In this document: positions 1-7,836 of the stretch, in pieces
Layout of the letters: every line of letters starts with the position of its first letter
How positions within the stretch are numbered: position 1 is the first letter of the stretch
NCBI RefSeq assembly: GCF_016734765.1
Contig: NZ_JAERQE010000048.1
Span: forward strand, 1-32,989
Origin: Microvirga soli
Lineage (GTDB): Bacteria > Pseudomonadota > Alphaproteobacteria > Rhizobiales > Beijerinckiaceae
Length of the DNA stretch: 32,989 nt
Direction of reading: 5' to 3'
Program-made: the position numbers and the translations under genes
The notes under the pieces: model-generated
What the model was told of the DNA's origin: nothing
Database searches by the model: none
The model's input: the letters and a program-made list of their open reading frames with translations, nothing else

Positions 1-55
1 CCGGACATATGACCGCAAGCGATCCGATCAAACTATATCCAAATCTTCTTGCGAG

Positions 56-95
56 GCGGGGGCCGTCCACATATGGCGGGGGCCGTCCACATATG
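56..95. repeat. 20-bp perfect tandem duplication (2 copies)
   Basis: The 20-base unit at 56-75 (beginning GCGGGGGCCG and ending CACATATG) is repeated exactly at 76-95. It lies at the point where homology to the IS6 transposase begins (about 91), so it probably marks a rearrangement or slippage event at the truncated 5' end of that element. No function is apparent. Confidence 0.8.
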
Positions 96-583
96 GCACA
101 TGGACGAGACGTACGTCAAAGTCCGCGGGCGCTGGATGTATCTTTACCGCGCCATCGACAGCAATGGCGACACGGTCGAGTTCTGGTTCAGCGAACGACG
201 GGACCTCATTGCTGCCAAGAGGTTTCTGCGCAAGGCGCTCAAGAGTCACGGTCGGCCTGAGCGGATCGTGATCGACGGCAGTCAGACCAAATCGTGAAGC
301 AATCCTATCCTGCGACACGACAAACCGGCTGCAGGACCGATCACGGCGGAAGCTCAAGCCGATCCGCATCCGGCAAAGCGCCTACCTCAATAATCGTATC
401 GAACAGGATCATCGGGCCATCAAACGGCGGGTTCGCCCGATGATGGGGTTCAAGTCAATGAGTAGCGCTCGCACAATCCTGGGCGGCATCGAAATGGTGC
501 ACATGATGCGAAAGGGACAGGCGAAATATGCCGGCGCCCAGCAACTGTCGCTCGCCGAGCAGTTCGAGCGGCTCGCCGCATAA
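91..583 (+). pseudogene. IS6-family transposase, 5'-truncated and frameshifted
   Basis: The reading frame begins inside the catalytic core with the first Asp (HMDETYVKVRGRWMYLYRA) and follows the IS6 transposase pattern. A single extra A in the run near 289-292 ends the first frame at a TGA (295-297). Removing that base restores the family sequence (TNREAILSCDT and onward), including the catalytic Glu in NNRIEQDH and the C-terminus SLAEQFERLAA, with a stop at 581-583. The N-terminal helix-turn-helix part is lost. The gene is therefore doubly broken and is not expected to give an active transposase. The intact relative in this window is at 28786-29496. Confidence 0.85.
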
Positions 584-640
584 ATGAATACAAACCGCAC
601 TCAGATCTTTCTGTCCGCAGTCAGAAATTGCGACAGAGCC
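91..640 (+). mobile_element. IS6-family element, 5'-truncated, right end intact
   Basis: This is the right-hand part of an IS6-family insertion sequence. The right terminal repeat is visible at about 623-640 and reads GGCTCTGTCGCAATTTCT when taken from the outside, closely matching the end of the related copy at 28087. The left end and the first 75-80 codons of the transposase are missing. At 640/641 the element abuts, without a gap, the interior of another IS6-type transposase gene, so it was inserted into or recombined with that gene. Confidence 0.8.
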
Positions 641-1186
641 TTTCATAATGCGCTCGCGTCGCCGGGTGGGCTGGTGAGAATTCTCTGCTCGGTTGTTTAA
701 CCCTTTATGCTGCCGGTGTTCGATGCTTAGGCCCATCTCCCGGCGAGCAGCGCCGTATGATCCAAGTTTGTCCGTGACCATCACCCGCGGGGCCATGGCA
801 TTCTTCTTCAGCAGCTTGCGCAGCAGGCGTTTGGCGGCCCTGCGGTCGCGGCGACTCTGGACCAGGACATCCAGAACAAAGCCGTCCTGGTCCACGGCCC
901 GCCAGAGCCAGTGCTTCTGGCCGGCGATGGTAATTACCACCTCGTCGAGATGCCAGCGATCACCCGGTCGAGGCGTGCGTCGGCGAATGCGATTGGCAAA
1001 CTCTCGACCGAACTTCTCGGCCCAGCGTCGCACCGTCTCATGACTGACCAGGATGCCTCGGGCCGCAAGCATCTCCTCCACCATCCGGAGGCTTAGCGGA
1101 AAGCGGAAGTACAGCCAGACTGCCAAGCTGATCACATCGGCAGGGAAACGGTGGCGAGCGTAGAGCGAGGGGCGCGGCTTCTTCAT
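641..1186 (-). pseudogene. IS6-family transposase, 3'-truncated
   Basis: A minus-strand frame starts at 1186 (MKKPRPSLYARHRFPADVIS) and carries the IS6-type core: an N-terminal HTH region, the first Asp in RWHLDEV, the second Asp in MVTDKLGSYG and the Glu in NNRAENSHQP. Homology stops after RRRERIMKGS at 641, exactly where the terminal repeat of the neighbouring IS6 element ends. Downstream codons, readable to 455, are antisense readthrough of that element. About 50 C-terminal residues are missing. It differs clearly from the other IS6 copies here, so it belongs to another subgroup. It is the innermost remnant on the left edge of the island. Confidence 0.8.
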
Positions 1187-1312
1187 ACCGCCTCATAGAC
1201 AAGCTCCCGATCACATCTCGTTAACGTGACGATGCCCCTAGGGCTGTCCAGGCCTGCTGCGAGCGTTGAAGCGGCGGATCCAGTATGCACGACCCTAAGC
1301 CAGGGCGGCTGC

Positions 1313-2287
1313 CTATTTGGACTCAATGCCAAGCGCTTTGATCATCTTGCCCCACCGTTGGCTTTCGCTCGTGACAAAGGCTTGAAGCTCTTCAGGGGTG
1401 GATGAGACCGGGGTATTGCCCAGCTGGTTCATGCGTTCCTGGTAGGCCCCCGATGCAACTGCTTTCACCATCGCCTTGTTCAAGATTCGAATGATCTCGT
1501 CGGTAGTTCCGGCTGGAGCGAAAGCAGCGAACCAGCTATCGCCGACAAGGTCCTTGTAGCCAAGTTCCACGAATGTCGGGATATCGGGAAGTTGCGGAGG
1601 GCGCTCGGCGCTAAGAGACGCCAAGACACGGTAGCGCCCCTCCTTGTGGTTTGGCGCGGCATCGGCAACGGAGGCGATATAGCTATCGAGGTTCCCTCCC
1701 AGGATATCGGACAGGATCGGGGCCGCTCCGCCATAGGGGATGGGTGTCAGCTTGATCCCGAGCGCAGCATCCATCATCCCACCGATAATGTGCGGAACGG
1801 TACCTGCGCCCAACGTTCCTAGGTCCACGCCATCAGGGCTCGCCTTCGCATAGGCAACGAATTCCTTCACGTCCTTTGCCGAGAAACCATTCTTTACGAC
1901 GAATACGAAGGGCACCCGAGCCAACAATGAGATCGGCGCGAAGTCTTCGAGTTTGTAGCGGATGTTCTTGATTGTATGCGGGTTGGTTGAGAAGGTTGTT
2001 GCCGCCGTCACGAGAAGCGTATGTCCATCTTTCTGGGCCCTGGCAACGGCCTCCGTTCCAACGACCGTGCCGGCGCCGGGACGATTCTCCACCACGACAC
2101 TCTGACCCAAATCTTTGGACATCTCGTCTGCAATGATCCGTGCGGCTACGTCCGTCGGACCTCCAGCCGCATACGGAACGACGATGGTGATGACCCGATC
2201 CGGGTATGCAGCTGCCGATCCTGCAGCTATTGAAGCAAGAGCTAGGATGGCACTGGTGACGAACGCGAGTGCTTTACCCTTAAGCAT
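1313..2287 (-). CDS. tctC: TctC/Bug-type periplasmic solute-binding protein (first copy)
   Basis: This is the extracytoplasmic receptor of a tripartite tricarboxylate transporter. It would bind a carboxylate in the periplasm and deliver it to the TctA/TctB membrane pair encoded divergently at 2869-4830. The 324-residue protein has a signal peptide (about residues 1-27, cut after GSAAA before YPDR), then the family pattern VVPYAAGGPTDVAARI, VENRPGAG and PQLPDIPTF. I chose ATG 2287 rather than an upstream start at 2383 because it has a strong GGGAGG site and begins the signal peptide; the longer frame would also cover the operator-like site at 2337-2354. It is roughly half identical by eye to the second receptor at 27101-28078. 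The ligand cannot be deduced. Confidence 0.88.
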   Translation of the reverse strand: MLKGKALAFVTSAILALASIAAGSAAAYPDRVITIVVPYAAGGPTDVAARIIADEMSKDLGQSVVVENRPGAGTVVGTEAVARAQKDGHTLLVTAATTFSTNPHTIKNIRYKLEDFAPISLLARVPFVFVVKNGFSAKDVKEFVAYAKASPDGVDLGTLGAGTVPHIIGGMMDAALGIKLTPIPYGGAAPILSDILGGNLDSYIASVADAAPNHKEGRYRVLASLSAERPPQLPDIPTFVELGYKDLVGDSWFAAFAPAGTTDEIIRILNKAMVKAVASGAYQERMNQLGNTPVSSTPEELQAFVTSESQRWGKMIKALGIESK

Positions 2288-2336
2288 GGTTGGACCTCCC
2301 GTTACAAAGCGCAAGTTTATTGTTTCTCGCGAGCTA

Positions 2337-2354
2337 ACATCCCAGTCAGTATGT
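2337..2354 (-). promoter_or_regulatory. TetR-type operator-like site upstream of tctC
   Basis: The minus strand reads ACATACTGACTGGGATGT. It matches the site at 18843-18860 at 13 of the 14 arm positions (7-4-7 layout). It overlaps the likely -10 of the tctC promoter and is 50 bases upstream of the start codon. Confidence 0.5.
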
Positions 2355-2487
2355 GGAAAGATATCCCGCGGGACAATGCTCACAGAAAGAAAAAGAACGA
2401 ATATGGTGTTTTAATCTAAGAAAGAAGATATAAAACCCCGATATGTAACTTGATATGTTTACCGAGTCCTACAACCTCTCAGCCCCC

Positions 2488-2505
2488 ACATACCAAATAG
2501 TACGC
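2488..2505 (+). promoter_or_regulatory. Weak candidate operator site
   Basis: ACATACCAAATAGTACGC fits the 7-4-7 layout with a good left arm and a degenerate right arm. It lies between the two better sites of this control region. It could be a chance match. Confidence 0.25.
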
Positions 2506-2690
2506 AAGCCGCGCGCGACACCCCATCCACCAAGAGAAACCTCGTGCGTCTGGCACCTGCCATGGCGTGTGCCCGACTGGCCAATGTGATCGCATAGCGC
2601 CCAACTCTGGAACGACAGGACGATGCGCTGATTGGCGCGTGCGATACTGGGAAAAGGGCGCGGACAATTGATATAGCTTGATTTATGTGA

Positions 2691-2708
2691 AGATACTGAC
2701 CAGTATGT
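2691..2708 (-). promoter_or_regulatory. TetR-type operator-like site upstream of tctBA
   Basis: The minus strand reads ACATACTGGTCAGTATCT. The core ATACTGACCAGTAT (2693-2706) is palindromic except for the central two bases. It lies 160 bases upstream of tctB, overlapping the place where a -10 would fall for a TTGATT at 2678. It shares the ACATACT arm with the sites at 18732-18749 and 18843-18860. Confidence 0.55.
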
Positions 2709-2868
2709 CGACCATCCCACTACGGGTGATGATGCGAGAGCTTAGTAACGCTCTCTGTAATCCTGAGTGATCTGGCTGGCTAATGCAGGCTTAGAACTCT
2801 GCATACCGAAGCGGGGCAACCGAGTGGGCAATCCATTCTGCAAGCAAGCGTGGAGGGGCGATCTGACG

Positions 2869-3327
2869 ATGGCTCTAAGAAAAGCTAGCGACTTCTTTTC
2901 AGGGATATGCTTCTTTTTGACGGGTGTTGGAGCCGTCCTCTTATCGAAGGATTATCCTTTCGGCACTCTCCGGTCGCTCGGACCAGGCTTCTTTCCTCTC
3001 GTGCTCGGCTCATTGCTGGCTGTCATCGGAACGATCCTGACAATCCGGTCCTTTTACGGCGAGATCGTATCTATGGCGATCCCGCGGATCAGGGTAGCGG
3101 CGATGATCTTGGGCGGCTCGCTGCTGTTCGGCCTGCTGATCCGCCCCGCCGGACTGGTCGTTTCCATAGTCGTCATGGTGCTTGCTGGCGCTGCGGCGAG
3201 CAAAGAGCTCAGTGTTGCGACAGCTATACTCACCGCCCTCATCTTGGCGGCAGGCAGCGCGGTCATCTTTGTCTACGCGCTCGGCTTGCCGCTTCCGATT
3301 GTTGGCGCCTTGTACTCGGGCCGGTAG
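2869..3327 (+). CDS. tctB: Tripartite tricarboxylate transporter small membrane subunit TctB
   Basis: This is the small integral-membrane subunit of a TTT uptake system; it pairs with TctA in the inner membrane. The 152-residue protein is strongly hydrophobic, with about four or five membrane segments. It opens with the family-like pattern of a first helix (SGICFFLTGVGAVLLS) followed by LGPGFFPLVLG, and ends with a Pro-rich short tail. I chose ATG 2869 because a GGAGGGG site lies upstream and the N-terminus then matches TctB proteins; a frame open from 2767 would add a 34-residue extension unlike the family. It is followed after three bases by tctA, so the two are co-transcribed. Sequence conservation in TctB is low, so the call leans partly on context. 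Confidence 0.85.
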   Translation: MALRKASDFFSGICFFLTGVGAVLLSKDYPFGTLRSLGPGFFPLVLGSLLAVIGTILTIRSFYGEIVSMAIPRIRVAAMILGGSLLFGLLIRPAGLVVSIVVMVLAGAAASKELSVATAILTALILAAGSAVIFVYALGLPLPIVGALYSGR

Positions 3328-3330
3328 GAA

Positions 3331-4830
3331 ATGGATCTCTTCACGAACCTACAAACCGGCTTGGGGGTAGCTGCATCGCCGAGCAACTTGCTCTACTGTT
3401 TCATCGGCTGTGTACTGGGAACCTTTATCGGGGTTCTGCCGGGTCTCGGCCCATCGGCGACGATCGCTATGCTGCTGCCGATTACCTTCAGCATGGATCC
3501 AACTGCATCGCTCATTATGTTGGCCGGCATCTACTATGGCGCCCAGTACGGCGGATCGACTACCGCCATCCTCGTCAATCTGCCGGGAGAAGCCTCATCC
3601 GTCGTGACGGCGCTGGACGGCCACCAGATGGCCCGCAAGGGACAGGCGGGATTGGCGCTCAGCACCGCTGCTATCGGATCGTTCATCGCAGGAACGATCG
3701 CGACGATGGTGATTGCTTTGTTTGCGCCAACTCTTGCAAGTATTGCGCTGAAATTTGGAGCAGCGGACTACTTTTCCGTCATGATCCTCGGTTTGCTTGC
3801 ATCTATTGTGCTCGCGCAAGGATCGTTGCTGAAGGCTCTTGCAATGATCGTCCTTGGCCTCTTGGCGGGATTAGTCGGAACCGACATCAACTCGGGCGTC
3901 AACCGGTTCACGTTCGATCTGCTGGAGTTGTCCGATGGGATCGACATCGTCGCCGCAGCTATGGGGGTTTTCGGACTGGCAGAAATCATCGACAATCTCA
4001 GCAATCCCGAGAAGAGATCGACCTATACCGGAGCTATCACCAATCTCCTGCCGACAAGGTCGCAGCTTGTGCGAATTATCGGGCCGGTTCTTCGAGGCAC
4101 AGGAATCGGTGCCGCACTGGGAGTGCTGCCCGGCGGAGGCGCGCTCCTCTCGTCGTTTGCGTCTTATGCAGTCGAAAAGCGCATCTCCAAGGAACCGGAG
4201 CGCTTCGGCACGGGAGCGATCGAGGGAATTGCAGGTCCTGAGTCAGCGAACAATGCGGGTTCACAGACATCCTTCATCCCTATGCTAACGCTCGGCATTC
4301 CATCGAACGTCGTCATGGCTCTCATGGTAGGTGCGATGATCATCCACGGCGTTCAGCCCGGCCCGGCAGTCATTCGCGAGCAGCCCAACCTATTCTGGGG
4401 ACTAATCGCGTCGATGTGGCTTGGCAATCTCATGCTGCTCGTGCTCAACCTTCCATTGGTGGGCGTGTGGGTCAGACTGCTGAGCATACCCTACAAGCTG
4501 CTCTTTCCAGCCGTCATGGTTTTTACCGCCATTGGCGTTTTCAGTCTCAACAACAGCAATTTCGATATCTACGTCATGGTTTTCTTCGGGCTATTGGGGT
4601 ATTTCCTGCGCGTTGTAGATTGCGAGCCGGCACCCTTCTTCCTGGCGCTCGTTCTCAGTCCCATGATCGAGCAGTATTTTAGCCGGGCTCTCATGATGTC
4701 TCGGGGCGATCTCATGACTTTTGTTGAACGTCCCATCAGCGGAACGTTGCTGGCATCTGCAGCGATTTTGCTGGTCCTAGCAGCCCTGCCTTCAGTTCGC
4801 AGGAAACGGGATGAAGCCCTCAAGGAGTGA
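3331..4830 (+). CDS. tctA: Tripartite tricarboxylate transporter large permease TctA
   Basis: This is the main permease of the TTT system, which uses an ion gradient to import carboxylates delivered by a TctC-type receptor. The 499-residue length is typical. The two repeated signature regions of the family are clear: GVLPGLGPSATIAMLLPITF (34-53) followed by YGAQYGGSTTAILVNLPGEA (69-88), and a second half containing LPGGGALLSS, GPESANNAGSQTSFIPMLTL and GIPSNVVMALMVGA. About ten to twelve hydrophobic segments are spread along the chain. It starts three bases after tctB and is followed by an esterase gene after 129 bases. Codon use in this block looks less GC-biased than in the large catabolic operons, which may reflect separate acquisition. 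Confidence 0.93.
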   Translation: MDLFTNLQTGLGVAASPSNLLYCFIGCVLGTFIGVLPGLGPSATIAMLLPITFSMDPTASLIMLAGIYYGAQYGGSTTAILVNLPGEASSVVTALDGHQMARKGQAGLALSTAAIGSFIAGTIATMVIALFAPTLASIALKFGAADYFSVMILGLLASIVLAQGSLLKALAMIVLGLLAGLVGTDINSGVNRFTFDLLELSDGIDIVAAAMGVFGLAEIIDNLSNPEKRSTYTGAITNLLPTRSQLVRIIGPVLRGTGIGAALGVLPGGGALLSSFASYAVEKRISKEPERFGTGAIEGIAGPESANNAGSQTSFIPMLTLGIPSNVVMALMVGAMIIHGVQPGPAVIREQPNLFWGLIASMWLGNLMLLVLNLPLVGVWVRLLSIPYKLLFPAVMVFTAIGVFSLNNSNFDIYVMVFFGLLGYFLRVVDCEPAPFFLALVLSPMIEQYFSRALMMSRGDLMTFVERPISGTLLASAAILLVLAALPSVRRKRDEALKE

Positions 4831-4959
4831 GGCCAGCCAACATGGAGATCAACCGCGGTCGTTCCTGCCATGCCTCATTGGTGAACATTCCCGTGGCCGT
4901 ATCTATTGTCGACTTCGACAGCAGCTCGGTATTCGTGGGAAAGCAGAAGGAAGCGTTTC

Positions 4960-5919
4960 ATGGAAGACGTAAGAAGCCCACCTGAAGCCTATCTCGACCC
5001 GGAGATGAAACTGTTTCTCCAGGAATCATCCCAAGCTGCAGCACGTTATGTCAACACGTTCGATGCCCCGATCATAGAAGCGCGCGAAGCCATTGAACTA
5101 GCGCAACGGCCATTTGCGGCAGGCGGCCCACAGATGGCATCTATCGATGAGCGATGGATACAGATTGGCGGACGACGCATTCTTGCTCGCCATTATCGCC
5201 CGACGGCCGAGCCGAATCTGCCGGTCATCGTCTTCTTTCACGGCGGAGGCTGGACTTGGAACAGCATAGATACACATGACCGAGTCGCGCGCGAATATGC
5301 AGCCCGCACCGGGTTCTCGGTGGTCGCTCCGGATTACGCAATGGCCCCGGAGTACCCATTCCCGACGCCGTTCAACGAGTGTGTTCAAGTCATACAATGG
5401 CTGAGTTCGCGTGGACACGAGTGGGACGTCGACGGAGCTCGGCTGGCAGTGTCGGGAGACTCTGCAGGTGCTAACCTCGCCCTTGCGGCCTGCATGATGC
5501 TGCGCAATGCCGATTCGATGCCGCGTGCAGCCCTGTTGAACTACGGTGCCTATGACCAATCCTACGATCGGCAGTCATACGTCTGGATCGGAGACAGCTC
5601 GCTCTCGCCACAAACATGGAAAATAAAATGGTTCTGGCGCAACTATTTGCAGTCGGACTCGTCCGAGGATTGGCGCGCCGTTCCCCTAAAAGGCTCATTC
5701 GAGAATTTGCCCCCGCTCAGGCTCCAGGTCGGTCAGCTCGACGTGTTGCGGGATGAGAACCTTGAACTTGCCCGTGCCGCTAAGGAGCAGGGCGTTGACG
5801 CCGAATGTATTGTGTACCCCGGAGTAACGCATGGCTTCCTGCGCGCGGCCGGACGTGTGTCAACCGCAGACCGTGCGCTGCAGGAGGGCTCCGATTGGCT
5901 CCATGCCAGGTTGAATTGA
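4960..5919 (+). CDS. Alpha/beta hydrolase of the HSL (hormone-sensitive lipase, fold-3) family
   Basis: This is a predicted cytoplasmic carboxylesterase or lactonase. With the start at 4960 the protein has 319 residues. It shows the oxyanion motif HGGGW (94-98), the nucleophile elbow GDSAG with Ser168, and a C-terminal VGQLDVLRDE (Asp261 or Asp265) and GVTHGF (His291), giving a complete Ser-Asp-His triad. ATG 4960 is preferred over an upstream TTG at 4906 because AGAAGGAAG lies six to seven bases before it. The gene follows tctBA on the same strand and probably shares its transcript, which suggests it opens an ester or lactone in the imported compound. No signal peptide is seen. The substrate is unknown. 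Confidence 0.88.
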   Translation: MEDVRSPPEAYLDPEMKLFLQESSQAAARYVNTFDAPIIEAREAIELAQRPFAAGGPQMASIDERWIQIGGRRILARHYRPTAEPNLPVIVFFHGGGWTWNSIDTHDRVAREYAARTGFSVVAPDYAMAPEYPFPTPFNECVQVIQWLSSRGHEWDVDGARLAVSGDSAGANLALAACMMLRNADSMPRAALLNYGAYDQSYDRQSYVWIGDSSLSPQTWKIKWFWRNYLQSDSSEDWRAVPLKGSFENLPPLRLQVGQLDVLRDENLELARAAKEQGVDAECIVYPGVTHGFLRAAGRVSTADRALQEGSDWLHARLN

Positions 5920-6051
5920 GATCCCCGCGAGTCTTGCAAAGGCGTTCATCGCCCGGCGCCTTGTGCAAATCCGAAGCTCGCAATGGTATCGCCAAGGCGC
6001 CCCAAGAGCCGCGACAATCCCGAGAGCTCACGGAGCAGCCAAAGGGTGGCT

Positions 6052-6083
6052 GGCGCTGTCTATACAGAAGCACCGCCAGCGCC
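6052..6083. terminator. Hairpin between convergent genes, possible terminator
   Basis: GGCGCTG (6052-6058) can pair with CAGCGCC (6077-6083) across an 18-base loop, and an overlapping alternative stem pairs GCTGGCG with CGCCAGC. It lies in the 231-base gap between the convergent esterase and receptor genes, where terminators for both long transcripts are expected. There is no T-run, so Rho-independent activity is doubtful. Nothing else is evident in 5920-6150. Confidence 0.25.
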
Positions 6084-6150
6084 CGCGCGTACGAACAATG
6101 ACGAGACGGATGCGGCTGAGGCCCCTCCCGTTCCTCGAAACCATCTTGAG

Positions 6151-7305
6151 CTATTTGCGCTGTTCGAGGTCCACGACGATCTTCTGGTCTTGAACGGAGA
6201 AGGTATAGATCCGGGATTTCAGCTGGCCATTGGGCTCGAATGTTGCATCGCCAAAGATCGTGTCTTTGAAGCTTCCTCCACGAATTCGCTTGGCAAGCGG
6301 CTCCTTGTCAAGGGTCTTCAACTCGTTCGCTGCCATGGCCCAGACCTCCAACGCAAAGGCTCCCACCGCCATGAACTTGTCGGGAGTATAGTTGAACATT
6401 TCTTTCGTCTTAGCCACGAATCTTCTGTTAACTTCATTCGAGGCGAAAGGCTCCACGTCGGGAAAGTAGATATCGGTTCCCATCAGGCCGTTGGCGGCAT
6501 CGCCGGCAACGGAGATTACGCTTGGCGCAACAGTGCCCAACGCCGCGAGAAGCTGACCTGGCAGTCGGATCTGGCGTGATTGACGGATAAGAGCTGGCAT
6601 CCCCAAACCTTCATTGGCATTGATCGCAACAGTCACGTCCGGATTGGCGGCTTTAACGTTGGTCAGGGCCACCCGGAAGTCTGCCTGCGCGAAAGGAAAT
6701 TTCTCCTCCGCCACCTTTTCGTATGCGTATCCAAGTCGCTTCAACTCAGCTTCGATGGAGGCCTGAGTACCATTCCCGTACGCGTCGTTCTGCGTCAGAA
6801 ATGCGACGCGTTTCGCCTTCAGCTTGTCGGCAATGACAGCGGCAACGGCAGCTCCTCCTTGGGAATTCGACGCATTTAGCCGAACCGCGAGAGGGTTCCC
6901 TTCACCGGAGAGAATGGCATCGGCACTGGCGAACGCCGTAATATCGAGGACTCCTGCCCGGCTGATAACCGGCTGCATGGCCAATGCGACCGGGCTGTTC
7001 CACCCTTCGATGACCACCGAAACGCCCTGAGTGAGCAGTTCGTTTGCTCGGGAGACGCCAATGGCCGGAGTTGACTCGTCGTCGCGGCTCAGGATCTCGA
7101 TTGGTCTGCCCATGACACCACCGGCGTCGTTTATGATCGCCGCCATGGCCTGAATCGCTTGTGTCACATGCTGACCTTGAGGGCCTGCGCCGCCGCTCAG
7201 TGGCAGGATCACCCCCACCTTGACCGAGTTTTGCTGAGCATGGGCGCCAACTCCAGCCAGTGAGCTGAACGCAATCAACGCAAGTGCCTTTAGACTTGTC
7301 TTCAT
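6151..7305 (-). CDS. ABC transporter periplasmic receptor, Leu/Ile/Val-binding family (orphan copy)
   Basis: This is a predicted periplasmic ligand-binding protein of the branched-chain amino acid/amide (HAAT) ABC family. The 384-residue protein begins with a signal peptide (about residues 1-23, cut after GVGAHA) and continues with the family pattern VKVGVILPLSGG, AIINDAGGVMGRPIEI and YFPDVEPFASNE. ATG 7305 is preceded by AGGGAAGAAG; the upstream start at 7338 would spoil the signal peptide. It is the last gene of the 13-gene minus-strand run, far from the livGFHM genes, yet it is very similar along its whole length to the receptor at 17518-18678. It may deliver a second ligand, such as a pathway intermediate or isomer, to the same permease. 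Confidence 0.92.
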   Translation of the reverse strand: MKTSLKALALIAFSSLAGVGAHAQQNSVKVGVILPLSGGAGPQGQHVTQAIQAMAAIINDAGGVMGRPIEILSRDDESTPAIGVSRANELLTQGVSVVIEGWNSPVALAMQPVISRAGVLDITAFASADAILSGEGNPLAVRLNASNSQGGAAVAAVIADKLKAKRVAFLTQNDAYGNGTQASIEAELKRLGYAYEKVAEEKFPFAQADFRVALTNVKAANPDVTVAINANEGLGMPALIRQSRQIRLPGQLLAALGTVAPSVISVAGDAANGLMGTDIYFPDVEPFASNEVNRRFVAKTKEMFNYTPDKFMAVGAFALEVWAMAANELKTLDKEPLAKRIRGGSFKDTIFGDATFEPNGQLKSRIYTFSVQDQKIVVDLEQRK

Positions 7306-7338
7306 CACTTCTTCCCTAGAATTCCGTTGCTGGACCAC

Positions 7339-7794
7339 TCAGTCATTCGAGAGCACCTTCCATAGCCCTTGCAGGGACGCGACAGCGCGGTCGCCGACCT
7401 CCAGTGTCCCGCGCATGAACAGGATCGAGCGCGTGCGTCGAACGACCTCGGCTTTAACGGTGATGAATTCACCTGCAATAGCTGGAGCGATGAAGTGGGT
7501 ATCGAGCTGAATCGTCGCCTGCGGTAAGCCGCCTGTGACCTGACGGGCCGTCAGGCCGAGCGCCTGATCTGCAAAGGCCATCAGCATGCCACCATGCACC
7601 ACGCCTCGTCTGTTGACATGCCTGTCCTCTGCAAGGAAGCCGAAGGTGAGACCCTCTCCCTCACCCTGCTGCCACAGCGGGCCAACCAGCACCATGAAAC
7701 CCGGCTCGTCATCTCGGGGGACCCAACCCTCCCGAACAGGATCGAAGACCCCGGGGGGTAAGGGCTCAGGAGCTTTGGGAGGCATGCTGTTCAT
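7339..7794 (-). CDS. PaaI-type hotdog-fold acyl-CoA thioesterase
   Basis: This is a predicted cytoplasmic thioesterase that hydrolyses acyl-CoA esters, freeing CoA from dead-end or inhibitory intermediates. The 151-residue length fits single-hotdog PaaI/YbgC-like enzymes. The active-site region HVNRRGVVHGGMLMAFAD (59-76) carries Asn61, His67-Gly-Gly and Asp76, the usual cluster of this family. A CAGGAGC site precedes ATG 7794, and the stop lies about 33 bases before the start of the receptor gene. The preceding CoA transferase gene ends 42 bases upstream. In paa clusters such enzymes rescue stalled CoA thioesters, which would suit a pathway rich in CoA intermediates. Confidence 0.85.
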   Translation of the reverse strand: MNSMPPKAPEPLPPGVFDPVREGWVPRDDEPGFMVLVGPLWQQGEGEGLTFGFLAEDRHVNRRGVVHGGMLMAFADQALGLTARQVTGGLPQATIQLDTHFIAPAIAGEFITVKAEVVRRTRSILFMRGTLEVGDRAVASLQGLWKVLSND

Positions 7795-7836
7795 CCGTAG
7801 CTCCTGGTGTAACGCCCTAGATCCTGTCGATTGCCG

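Larger units (their letters stand above)
2288..2868. promoter_or_regulatory. Divergent control region between tctC and tctBA
   Basis: This 581-base gene-free stretch separates the divergent tctC and tctB genes and is AT-richer than its surroundings. It holds two good and one weak copy of the operator-like motif also found at the catabolic promoters (2337-2354, 2691-2708 and 2488-2505), and a short direct repeat GATATGT at 2440 and 2452. On the minus strand, TTGTCC (2376-2371) and CATACT (2353-2348) could be the tctC -35 and -10. On the plus strand, TTGATT (2678-2683) precedes the 2691-2708 palindrome at promoter-like spacing. No convincing small gene was seen. Confidence 0.55.

Noticed and set aside
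2907..4241. Plus-strand open frame of 444 codons overlapping tctB and tctA
   Set aside because: It is out of frame with the clear TctB and TctA proteins and yields an Arg/Cys-rich sequence typical of a shadow frame.
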